From contig JAFECP010000007.1 of NCBI GenBank assembly GCA_018242105.1, positions 16,632-80,631 of the forward strand: a DNA stretch of 64,000 nucleotides, written 5' to 3'. A program made the translations under genes and the position numbers. Source of the DNA: Pseudomonadota bacterium. Its GTDB lineage: Bacteria > Pseudomonadota > Alphaproteobacteria > Micropepsales > Micropepsaceae. The notes below the pieces were generated by a model that had not been told where the DNA came from, made no database searches, and was given only the letters and a program-made list of their open reading frames with translations. The number at the start of each line of letters is the position of its first letter. Position 1 is the first letter of the stretch. This document shows, one piece after another, positions 16,583-24,683 of this stretch.

Positions 16583-17709
16583 AAAACAGCCAGCATTTTC
16601 GCGGTGTGCGTCCGGATGAAAGCCTCGATCATATCGTAGGCGTCATCGTCCGAGTATTGCTTGGCCGGATGTTTGCAAAAATAGGCGCTTGGCGCCTCAA
16701 GCACTCCGCCAACGCCGCTCTGAAGCGCCAGTTTGCAGCACCGGATCATGTCGATCACGACGCCTGCGGAATTGGGCGAATCCTCTACCGACAGCCGCAA
16801 TTCCAGATCCATCGGAACATCCCCGAACAAATGCCCTTCCATTCTCAGGAAGCAGATCTTGTTGTCGTTTTGCCATGGCACATAGTCGCTCGGACCTACA
16901 TGGATGTTCTCGTCCTCGATGCGGCTCTTTGCGACCGACTGCACGGCTTCGGTTTTGGATGTCTTTTTGGACACCAGCCGCGTCTGGTTCTTCATGTTGA
17001 GGAAATCGGTATTGCCGCCGGTATTCAACTGATATGTCCGCAGCAACTTTACCCCGCGCTTTGCGAACAGATCTGTCAGAACGCGATGTGTGATTGTGGC
17101 GCCAAACTGGGACTTTATGTCGTCTCCAATGATCGGAAGATTGCGCGCCTTGAACCGGTCCGCGAAAGCCTTGTCGCTGGCGATGAACACCGGCATGTTG
17201 TTAATGAAGGCGACGCCGGCTTCCAGGGCGCATTCCGCATAAAAGCGCGCGGCCTGTTCCGATCCGACAGGAACATAATTGAGCAGGATTTCGGCCCCGC
17301 TGTTTTTCAGCTCGCGAACGATTTCCGCCTTCGTCAATTCCTTTGCACTGGAGCGGACGAAGGTTCTGTCTTCGGCATAATCCGCCATGTGTTCGGAAAT
17401 GCCGTCGAGCACCGGCCCCATGCGCACGATCACACCCGCCGACGGGATATCCCTTTGAAAAATCTTTGTGCAATTTGGCTTGGAGAAGATCGCCTGGCTT
17501 ATGTCGGTGCCCACCTTGCGGGCATCGACGTCGAACGCCGCAACGACTTTGATGTCACACGGCAGATAGCCGCCGATATCCGCATGCATCAGACCGGTAA
17601 CCCCCCGGCGGCAGCGTTCTGCGGTGTAATAGTGAATGCCTTGAACGAGAGAGCTGGCGCAGTTTCCTACGCCGGCGATCGCGATCCGGATGCTACCCTT
17701 CTTTGCCAT
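16579..17709 (-). CDS. ino1: myo-inositol-phosphate synthase
   Basis: A 376-residue NAD-dependent inositol-1-phosphate synthase of the shorter archaeal/actinobacterial type. Key features are the Rossmann motif IAGVGNCASSLVQGI at the N-terminus, LLNYVPVGSEQAARFYAE, the conserved GDDIKSQFGATITHR, and LNTGGNTDFLNM in the catalytic domain, ending with ...EAPSAYFCKHPAKQ. It converts glucose-6-phosphate to myo-inositol phosphate in the cytoplasm. AAAGGGA lies just upstream of the ATG. It is the first gene of a three-gene coupled operon with the cytidylyltransferase and the CDP-alcohol phosphotransferase. MIPS is rare in alphaproteobacteria, so this operon may have been acquired. Confidence 0.92.
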   Translation of the reverse strand: MAKKGSIRIAIAGVGNCASSLVQGIHYYTAERCRRGVTGLMHADIGGYLPCDIKVVAAFDVDARKVGTDISQAIFSKPNCTKIFQRDIPSAGVIVRMGPVLDGISEHMADYAEDRTFVRSSAKELTKAEIVRELKNSGAEILLNYVPVGSEQAARFYAECALEAGVAFINNMPVFIASDKAFADRFKARNLPIIGDDIKSQFGATITHRVLTDLFAKRGVKLLRTYQLNTGGNTDFLNMKNQTRLVSKKTSKTEAVQSVAKSRIEDENIHVGPSDYVPWQNDNKICFLRMEGHLFGDVPMDLELRLSVEDSPNSAGVVIDMIRCCKLALQSGVGGVLEAPSAYFCKHPAKQYSDDDAYDMIEAFIRTHTAKMLAVL

Positions 17710-18021
17710 GACGTCCCTTTGTGAGCCTCAACCCCAATTCCTCAAGGTAGCCTAATCTTGAGTTCATAAGGGGGGCGCTTTGTTGTATTTCCCCAATGTT
17801 TTGAAATGCGCAAGCCGAAGCCGGGCGCTGGTCGTATGGGCGCGTTAAAGAAAACAAACATGCCGAAAACTACCCGGTTGGCCGCTATAGATGAACCACA
17901 GAACCGGGAAGGCAACCCGTTCTAGGTTACAATATTAACAGACGACATCGTTCGCGGTCTATGAGATTGAGCAGGGATGTCTGCGGCTTGCGTCCGAACC
18001 CAATCGCGGGCCGAAACGTAG
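17710..18021 (-). other. intergenic region upstream of inositol operon
   Basis: About 310 bases between the inositol-phosphate synthase start and the stop of a GT32-type gene on the same strand. It must contain the promoter for the inositol operon, but I could not identify a convincing -35/-10 pair. No GGAAC EcfG-type element is present. No gene is supported. Confidence 0.5.
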
Positions 18022-19008
18022 TTAAATAGCGTCCGGCAGATGACAAATGCAGGCGCAGACGAGCGCACTATACAATTGGCAGTTTTTGTGCTCCCGCACA
18101 TAGTCTGGCGTAATCTGTCCGACGCGGGATTTTGTCCGGATAGAGGCATACCAGTGCACGACGCGGGTTTCCGGCAATAAAACCTCTCTTAATCGCACGG
18201 TCCGGACAATTCGGAACCAATGCTCAGAAATTTCGGGCGGCAAAGGATAAAATGTGTCTGGCTCGCAAACGGTCAAATCCTGTCCGCGATAGCGATCGAC
18301 GACCTCCTGCAACAGGTCGGGGCCAAGCCCATAAAGCTGCATTTTAGACTCAGACGCCTTGGCAACCATTGCCTTGAGGTAGTCGGAAAAAAACGGCGCG
18401 CCCGCTTGCGCCCCCATTACGCCATTGCAGAAACCACGAAAATAGAATTTCTCGATCCGCCGGAAAAATGCCCATCCGTTTGGCAGATGCCGCAATATTT
18501 TGCGCGCGACATCGAGAGTAAGATGCCGCGCCCACACTACGGGCGAAATCGATTTCCGCACGGAATCTGGCCACACTATAAGTTCAGCTCCGATGAATTG
18601 CCGATTATCAAGCAGCGGCTTCAGGGAGGCGGTGGTGATCGTGTCCATATCCAGGTACACCCCTCCCTGCATGTAGAGGATCGCCGCCCGCAGAATATCC
18701 GCCCGCATCACCGGGCTATCGAGGTGGCGGTAAAGCGCCGCCAGTTCGCCGCCGGAGCCGAGCGCCCGCTCTGTCTCGGCCAAATATGCAAGCGCATCGA
18801 TTCGGGAGAGCCGCACGCGGGGCGCGTTCTTGAGCGCGCGCAATTCAGCGCCGTCTTCGATGATATCGGTGTGATGAAGAATAATTTCTGGCAGCTCACT
18901 TCGCTCCGCCGCCGACAGGATGGCGAACACATAGGCCCAGGGCAGCCTGTTACCGATCCAGCAGAAATGTGCTCGGGCGGGGATCAATACGCGGCCTGCC
19001 CGGCCCAT
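18022..19008 (-). CDS. glycosyltransferase with DXD motif (GT32-like sugar transferase)
   Basis: A 328-residue protein with the Gly_transf_sug DXD signature in YMQGGVYLDMDTITTASLKP near residue 112, where the DMD carboxylates bind the metal-nucleotide sugar. The start region IPARAHFCWIGNRLPWAY is the usual first strand of OCH1/TcdA-like GT-A enzymes. Related enzymes modify lipids with mannose, glucose or galactose; some yeast members glycosylate inositol phosphorylceramide. It lies upstream of the inositol operon on the same strand with a 310-base gap, so it is probably a separate transcript. Sugar and acceptor are unknown, though the neighbourhood favours a lipid acceptor. Confidence 0.83.
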   Translation of the reverse strand: MGRAGRVLIPARAHFCWIGNRLPWAYVFAILSAAERSELPEIILHHTDIIEDGAELRALKNAPRVRLSRIDALAYLAETERALGSGGELAALYRHLDSPVMRADILRAAILYMQGGVYLDMDTITTASLKPLLDNRQFIGAELIVWPDSVRKSISPVVWARHLTLDVARKILRHLPNGWAFFRRIEKFYFRGFCNGVMGAQAGAPFFSDYLKAMVAKASESKMQLYGLGPDLLQEVVDRYRGQDLTVCEPDTFYPLPPEISEHWFRIVRTVRLREVLLPETRVVHWYASIRTKSRVGQITPDYVREHKNCQLYSALVCACICHLPDAI

Positions 19009-19324
19009 CCAGGTGTCGAATAGTGTCTTTCAAAATCCACCGTCAATGGCATTTTCTCAATCGCTTCCATATCGGCTTTCAATCCAACGGCCCGGTCAGC
19101 CGGGCGTGGTGAAGTCAAATTTAACCTGACCCGATTTGATTGCTGCGTCCAGACATGGCCGGGCTCGCGCGCGCTGCGCGCATGTTTCCGTATGGGAATC
19201 CGGCTGCCTTCTTCTGGCGGTACGCTGCCCTTGCAGGCGCCGGGAGTCGTGCCGATAGTAATGTGCCGGTTGGCAGCGCTGGCACAAACAGCCGCGCATG
19301 CTGCATTCAATCGAGGGGACTTCC
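19009..19324 (+). other. intergenic region upstream of P1 peptidase
   Basis: About 315 bases separating the glycolipid cluster from the peptidase operon; both flanking genes read away from it. It holds a short GC-rich near-palindrome around 19165-19181 and GAGGGGA at 19313-19319, the ribosome site of the peptidase. Short open frames here have no recognisable protein features. Confidence 0.5.
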
Positions 19325-20434
19325 ATGAATCGCCGTGACTTGCTTGCTTCGCTGACAACCGGAGCAGCCATCCTTGCATCCGCGCCGCACGCCGCTTGGG
19401 CGGCGGAGACAAATGCCGGCGGCGGTCCCGGTACGCGAAACCTCATCACCGATGTTCCCGGTTTGCAGATCGGCCATGCGGAAGATCCCAAAGTGCGCAC
19501 CGGCGTTACCGTGATCCTCCCGGACGGCCGCGCGACCTGCGCCGCAGACGTGCGCGGCGGCGGCCCGGGCACGCGCGAAACAGATGCGCTCAACTCCTGG
19601 AATCTCGTGCATTCGGTGGACGCGGTCGTGTTGTCCGGCGGCTCGGTTTATGGGCTGGCCTCGGCGGACGGCGTCGCCACATGGCTCGGCGCGCACAATC
19701 GCGGCTTTGCGATGCTGCCGTCGCCGGGCGTGCCGGTTTCGCCCGTTATTCCCGCGGCGATCCTTTATGACCTCGCCAATCACGGAAACAAGAATTGGGG
19801 CCTCAACCCACCCTATCGCGATCTCGGAATGAAAGCGGTCCAGAACGCGTCTTCCGATTTCAAGCTCGGCACCGCCGGCGCGGGCTATGGCGCGGAATCG
19901 GGCGGCATTAAAGGCGGTTTGGGTTCGGCATCTTATGTCACCGCCGACGGCATGACAGTCGGCGCGGTCGTTGCGGTGAACAGCCTTGGCTCGGCGGTGG
20001 TGCCGGGCACGAAGAACTTCTGGGCGGGCGCGCTGGAGGTCGGAAACGAATTCGGCGGGCTCGGCGCCAGCGGCAAGCGTGTCGCGCTGGAAGATTGGGG
20101 CCTGACCAAACGCGATCCCGGCCCGCGCAAGAACACGACCATCGCCTGCATCGCAACGGATGTTGACCTCGATATCGACCAGATGAAGCGCGTCACCATG
20201 ATGGCGCAGGACGGTTTGGCGCGCGCCATTCGCCCGATCCATTCGCCGTTCGACGGCGACGTGGTGTTCGGCCTTTCGACGGCGAAGCGCAAGATGACAG
20301 GCCCGATGGCCGAGTTCACCGTCGCGCGCCTCGGCTCTCTTGCCGCGGACGTGCTGGCGCGTGCTGTGGCGCGCGGCGTCTATGAAGCGACCTTGCCGCC
20401 GGGCGCGGAAGGCAAGACCTGGCGCACACTCTGA
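19325..20434 (+). CDS. P1 family (DmpA/BapA-like) aminopeptidase, exported
   Basis: A 369-residue Ntn-type hydrolase. The start ATG 19325 is chosen because GAGGGGA precedes it and the protein then opens with a Tat-like signal (NRRDLLASLTTGAAILAS, cleavage near AWA-AET), placing the enzyme in the periplasm. Family motifs: NLITDVPGLQIGHAED, DVRGGGPGTRETDAL, GGSVYGLASADGVATWLG, and NTTIACIATD, where autocleavage before a Thr nucleophile is expected. P1 enzymes cleave N-terminal residues of peptides, amides or beta-peptides. It heads an operon with a DUF3311 protein and a sodium:solute symporter, suggesting import of its products. Confidence 0.87.
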   Translation: MNRRDLLASLTTGAAILASAPHAAWAAETNAGGGPGTRNLITDVPGLQIGHAEDPKVRTGVTVILPDGRATCAADVRGGGPGTRETDALNSWNLVHSVDAVVLSGGSVYGLASADGVATWLGAHNRGFAMLPSPGVPVSPVIPAAILYDLANHGNKNWGLNPPYRDLGMKAVQNASSDFKLGTAGAGYGAESGGIKGGLGSASYVTADGMTVGAVVAVNSLGSAVVPGTKNFWAGALEVGNEFGGLGASGKRVALEDWGLTKRDPGPRKNTTIACIATDVDLDIDQMKRVTMMAQDGLARAIRPIHSPFDGDVVFGLSTAKRKMTGPMAEFTVARLGSLAADVLARAVARGVYEATLPPGAEGKTWRTL

Positions 20435-20452
20435 CGCCACGGGAGTAACCGC

Positions 20453-20692
20453 GTGCCGCCCTTCGCCCGCTACACGATCGGTATCGCCGTGCCGTTCCTG
20501 TCGGTGATTCCGACGGTGCCGCTGCTGGGCCGTCTCGATATTTCCCTCTTCGGCGTGCCGCTGGCGCTGCTGTGGCTGTTCTGCTGCATTCCGCTGGCCT
20601 CGGCGTGCCTGGCGATATGCTGGTTCGGCCATGACCGCGATCTGCCCGACGAGCATATCGACACCGATTACGATACCGGTGCCGCGCCGTGA
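20453..20692 (+). CDS. DUF3311 small membrane protein, symporter partner
   Basis: A 79-residue protein with two hydrophobic helices (IGIAVPFLSVIPTVPLL and VPLALLWLFCCIPLASACLA) and an acidic C-terminal tail. DUF3311 proteins regularly precede sodium:solute symporters and are thought to be small subunits. The start is GTG 20453 with GGGAG at 20441-20445. The stop overlaps the symporter start by 4 bases (GTGA), giving tight coupling. Confidence 0.85.
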   Translation: MPPFARYTIGIAVPFLSVIPTVPLLGRLDISLFGVPLALLWLFCCIPLASACLAICWFGHDRDLPDEHIDTDYDTGAAP

Positions 20693-22092
20693 CCGTCGCC
20701 TTTCTTGCGATCATTCTTCTGTCGCTGCTGCTCGCGCTTCTGTCCAAGCGGGGGCATCTGCATCAGAAGGCGGAAGACTTTTTCGTCGCCTCGGGCCAGT
20801 TCAACACGGTGCTGTTCTTCTTTCTGGCGGTAGGCGAAACCTACAGCATCGCGACAATCTTCGGGTATCCCGGTGGCGTCTATGCCAGTGGCACCGGCTT
20901 CGTCACCTGGTTTTTAGGCTACATCCTTCTGGCCTTCGTCGTCGGTTACTTTCTTAACCCGCTGATCTGGCGCGCGGGCCGCATCTATGGCGCGGTGACG
21001 ATGCCCGACCTTTTCCGCCGCCATTTCGGAAGCCGTGCGCTGGAAATCGTGGTGACAGGCACCGCGCTCATCTTCCTGGTGCCGCTCGGCATGCAGCAAT
21101 TCCTCGGATTGCAGATCGTGCTGAAAGTGCTGGATTGGCCGTTCTCGCCGCTGCTGCTCACCTGCCTCGCCGGTGTCCTTGCCTTCATCTATATCGCGAT
21201 CTCGGGTATTCGCGCTTCGGCTTATGTTGCGGTGCTGAAGGACATCCTGCTGATCCTGGCGATCCTTCTGACCGCTCTTGTCGCGCTCGATCATTGGGGC
21301 GCGGGCGCGGCGCTGCATCCGACCGCGGCGTGGAAGCATGCGATGGCGCCGACCCTGAAAGGCGATGTGTTCTCCATCACCACGGTGCTGGCGCAAAGCG
21401 TGGGCTTCTGCATCGTGCCGCAGACCTGCGCCTATGTGTTCACCGCCCGCTCCGCTTCCGCCGTGCGGCGCGCGCAGGTGACCATGCCGCTCTACATGCT
21501 GATGTTTCCGTTCCTCACGATTGTCGCTTATTTTGCACTCATGCATCCGATGCACATCGGATCTCCCAACGAAGTATTCCCTCTCGTCGCACAAAAGCTT
21601 CTGCCCGCGCCGCTGGTGGGCCTGGTAATGGCCGGCGCCGCGCTTTCGGCGCTTGTCGTCCTTACCGGCATCTGCCTTGCGATCGGTTCGCTGGTGTCGC
21701 GCAACCTGGTGCCTGGGCTGAGTGGCGACCAACAACGCCAATGGTCGCAAGTCATCATCGCCTTCTATCTTTTGCTTTCGATCGGCGGCGCTGCGACCTC
21801 CTCGCAACTGCTGGTGACGATCAACAACCTCTTCTATTTCGGCATCGCGCAATTTTTACCCGGCATGCTGGGAATTTTGTTCGCGCGGCGGATGCGCCCG
21901 TCCGCCATCATCGCCGGAATCGCTGCGGGCGATATTGTCGCGATTACTATCTATGAATTTGCGCTTCCTGCCGGCGGTGCAAATGCCGGCTTTATCGGCC
22001 TCATCGTAAACTTCGCGATTGTTTTGGCTGCTCTTCGGTTCTTTCCGGGTAAAGAGCGCAAGCCGGTTGCCGCGATAACGCAGCGTCAATAG
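20689..22092 (+). CDS. sodium:solute symporter family protein
   Basis: A 467-residue transporter with about 13 hydrophobic segments and SSS-family motifs: FFLAVGETYSIATIFGYPGG in the second helix, GAVTMPDLFRRHFGSRAL after the third, and SGIRASAYVAVLKDILL. It starts at GTG 20689 overlapping the DUF3311 gene. It should drive sodium-coupled uptake across the inner membrane, probably of the amino acid or peptide products released by the exported P1 peptidase. The actual substrate is not readable from sequence. Confidence 0.88.
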   Translation: MTVAFLAIILLSLLLALLSKRGHLHQKAEDFFVASGQFNTVLFFFLAVGETYSIATIFGYPGGVYASGTGFVTWFLGYILLAFVVGYFLNPLIWRAGRIYGAVTMPDLFRRHFGSRALEIVVTGTALIFLVPLGMQQFLGLQIVLKVLDWPFSPLLLTCLAGVLAFIYIAISGIRASAYVAVLKDILLILAILLTALVALDHWGAGAALHPTAAWKHAMAPTLKGDVFSITTVLAQSVGFCIVPQTCAYVFTARSASAVRRAQVTMPLYMLMFPFLTIVAYFALMHPMHIGSPNEVFPLVAQKLLPAPLVGLVMAGAALSALVVLTGICLAIGSLVSRNLVPGLSGDQQRQWSQVIIAFYLLLSIGGAATSSQLLVTINNLFYFGIAQFLPGMLGILFARRMRPSAIIAGIAAGDIVAITIYEFALPAGGANAGFIGLIVNFAIVLAALRFFPGKERKPVAAITQRQ

Positions 22093-22280
22093 TCCGGCGC
22101 GCTTTCGGCGCGCATCGCAGCGGTGGAATTTGTTCGCGCGCGCTGCTGCGTGTTGCGCAAACACCCCCGCACGCGTAATCCGGCATATGATATACCGCGT
22201 ATCGTTGACAATTATGACGGCGGGCGCACACTTTCGTAACAGCCGCTAGCGGGCGGCGCCGATATTGGGGACGTCATCAC

Positions 22281-24533
22281 ATGAAACGGATTTTGTTGGC
22301 GGGTGCTTGCGCCCAGATTTTGATTGCCGCGAGCAGCCTCCCGGCTTTGGCGCAGGACAAGTCGTCGGGCATCGAGACCGTCACGGTCACGGCGCAGAAG
22401 CGTTCGGAATCCGCGCAGAACGTGCCGATCGCGCTCACCGTGCTCACTTCGGACGACCTGACGCGCCAGGGCATCACCAAGGTCAACGGCCTGCAATATG
22501 CGACGCCGAGCCTTGAAGCGGTTCCGGCCTTCGGCAGCGGCCAGCCGGAATTCCGCCTGCGGGGCGTCGGCTTCGACGATTACGCTTCGAACAACTCCTC
22601 CACGGTCGGCGTCTATGTCGACGAAGTGGCCTACCCGATCCCGGCGCAGACGCAGGGCTCGATCTTCGACATCCAGCGCACGGAAGTTCTCTATGGCCCC
22701 CAGGGGACGCTCTATGGGGTGAACACCACCGGCGGTGCGATCAACTTCATCACCAACAAGCCGACTGACGATTTCGGCTTTGGCCTGACGGCCGACTACG
22801 ACAGCCACAATGAGTTCATCGGCAACGGCTATCTCAATGTTCCGCTGGCCGATGGGCTCGACAGCCGCATCGCCTTCATCACCGACCAGGGCGGCTCGTG
22901 GCAGAAGAACGTCAACACCGGCGAAAAATTCGGCAAGAAGGATACAACGTCGGTCCGCGGCGAGCTGCAATGGACGCTGAACGATCATTGGAATGTGCTG
23001 TTCGAAGGCCATTACAGCTCCGACCGTTCGCAGCCGACGGGCCTTTATCTGTTCGATCCCATTCTGAGCACCAACCCGAACAACCACACCGGCGTCACGA
23101 TTCCGGCCTTCACCGACACGAAGAAGACGGCATGGGGCGGATCGGCGACATTCGACACCGCCACGGGCATCGCGCCGGACCAGGCGCCGTTCCATCGCAC
23201 CAATGCGGACGGCGTGAACATGCAGGTCCATGGCGATCTGGGCTTCGGCACGCTGACCTCGATCACCTCTTACGAAGACCTGCACCGCCGCGAATATAAC
23301 GATTGGGATGCTTCGAAATACGCGTTGGCCGGCACCTATTTCGACACCAGCGCGCATGTGTTCTCGCAGGAATTGCGCCTGGCCTCGAATGGCAGCGGTC
23401 CGTTCAGTTGGATGATCGGCGGCTACTATTCCCACCAGGCCATGAGCGAAATCTTCGATTCGGACTTCGCGGATTCGCTCGGCCTCGTCACCGACACGCG
23501 CTATCGCCAGCATGTCGAAAGCAAAGCCGTCTTCACGCAGGAAGAATACCAGATCACCGATAAGCTGAAGTTGATCGGCGGGTTGCGCTACAACTCGGAA
23601 ACCCGTTCGATCGGCGACTTCGTGCTCAACGGCATTTTCCTGCCCGGTGCGCCGACCATCCCGCTGACGCCGAGTGTCGGCCAGTCCGTCACCAACAACC
23701 GTCTCTCCGGCAAGGGTGGAATCGAATACAAGCCGAACCAGAACGTGATGCTCTATGCAAGCGTCAGCGAAGGCATCAAGTCCGGCGGCTTCACCACCTA
23801 CAACGGCTCGCAGGCCGCACCGCCGCTGAAGCCGGAAGTGCTGTGGGCCTATGAAGCGGGTGTGAAATCCAATCTCCTGGACGACACATTGCAGCTCAAC
23901 GGCTCTGTGTTCTGGTATCACTATGAGAACCAGCAGATTCAATCCGCCGTGTGGGGCACCACCGGTCCGGTAGGCTCGCTCGTCAACGCGCCGAGGTCGC
24001 ATGTGTATGGCGGCGAGTTGTCGGCGATCTGGCAGCCCATCGACGCGTTGAAGATCACGCAGGCGCTGGGCTGGAAGGACGGGAAGTTCGACCAATTCGA
24101 CAACTTCCTCGACATTCCCGCCTCCGTGGTCGCCTGCGTGCCCGCCGCCATCTGCGTACCGCCGGCCGGCAATGCGATCTACGACAACAAGAAGGGGGCG
24201 CGCATCGGCTTCCCGCCGCTCAGCTACAACGGTTCGGTCGATTATACTTGGCAGCTTCCCGGCTACACGCTGGACACGGGCGTGAACTGGGCGTTCCACG
24301 ATCACCTGAATCCACTGCTGCTGGGGCCGAACTTTTATGTGAAATCGTACTGGTTGACCGATTTGAACGTCACATTGTCGCCGAACGACGGTCCGTGGGC
24401 GGCAACGGTCTATTGCCACAACTGCACCAACACGAAATACGACACGACGCGTAACTTCTTCCTGCCGGGTATCGATATCGCCCAGCGCGGCGAACCGGCG
24501 ACGGTGGGCGTGAGACTCGACTACAAATACTAG
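22281..24533 (+). CDS. TonB-dependent receptor
   Basis: A 750-residue outer-membrane receptor. It has a signal peptide (LLAGACAQILIAASSLPALA, cleavage before QDK), a TonB box in IETVTVTAQKR, a plug domain with DLTRQGITKVNGL and PQGTLYGVNTTGGAINFI, and a beta-barrel ending in GVRLDYKY. The pattern matches the large sphingomonad/Caulobacter receptor group for plant or organic compounds rather than a classical siderophore receptor. It lies between the peptidase-symporter genes and the ALDH-SDR-M20 genes and is followed by a strong terminator, so it is probably its own transcript but the same pathway. Confidence 0.9.
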   Translation: MKRILLAGACAQILIAASSLPALAQDKSSGIETVTVTAQKRSESAQNVPIALTVLTSDDLTRQGITKVNGLQYATPSLEAVPAFGSGQPEFRLRGVGFDDYASNNSSTVGVYVDEVAYPIPAQTQGSIFDIQRTEVLYGPQGTLYGVNTTGGAINFITNKPTDDFGFGLTADYDSHNEFIGNGYLNVPLADGLDSRIAFITDQGGSWQKNVNTGEKFGKKDTTSVRGELQWTLNDHWNVLFEGHYSSDRSQPTGLYLFDPILSTNPNNHTGVTIPAFTDTKKTAWGGSATFDTATGIAPDQAPFHRTNADGVNMQVHGDLGFGTLTSITSYEDLHRREYNDWDASKYALAGTYFDTSAHVFSQELRLASNGSGPFSWMIGGYYSHQAMSEIFDSDFADSLGLVTDTRYRQHVESKAVFTQEEYQITDKLKLIGGLRYNSETRSIGDFVLNGIFLPGAPTIPLTPSVGQSVTNNRLSGKGGIEYKPNQNVMLYASVSEGIKSGGFTTYNGSQAAPPLKPEVLWAYEAGVKSNLLDDTLQLNGSVFWYHYENQQIQSAVWGTTGPVGSLVNAPRSHVYGGELSAIWQPIDALKITQALGWKDGKFDQFDNFLDIPASVVACVPAAICVPPAGNAIYDNKKGARIGFPPLSYNGSVDYTWQLPGYTLDTGVNWAFHDHLNPLLLGPNFYVKSYWLTDLNVTLSPNDGPWAATVYCHNCTNTKYDTTRNFFLPGIDIAQRGEPATVGVRLDYKY

Positions 24534-24553
24534 CGATTTGACGAAGACTTTGG

Positions 24554-24588
24554 CGGCGGGAGCCTTCGTGCTCCCGCCGTTTTTCTTT
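24554..24588 (+). terminator. rho-independent terminator after TonB receptor
   Basis: A 10-bp perfect GC-rich stem (CGGCGGGAGC at 24554-24563 with its complement at 24570-24579) and 6-base loop, followed directly by TTTTTCTTT. It lies about 20 bases after the receptor stop codon on the same strand. Confidence 0.9.
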
Positions 24589-24683
24589 GCGCCGCGAGAC
24601 TGTCGCAGCCGCTATTGTTGACCGGGCAGGGCGCTTGGGATTGCATGATTGCGGTGCGCCGCGTGAGGCAACGGAAATCTGGA

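Noticed and set aside
19140..19328. Short plus-strand open frame before the P1 peptidase
   Set aside because: No ribosome site or conserved features; it overlaps the peptidase ribosome-binding region.
22212..24419. Long minus-strand open frame (735 codons)
   Set aside because: Antisense to the TonB receptor, whose signal peptide, TonB box and barrel are clear.
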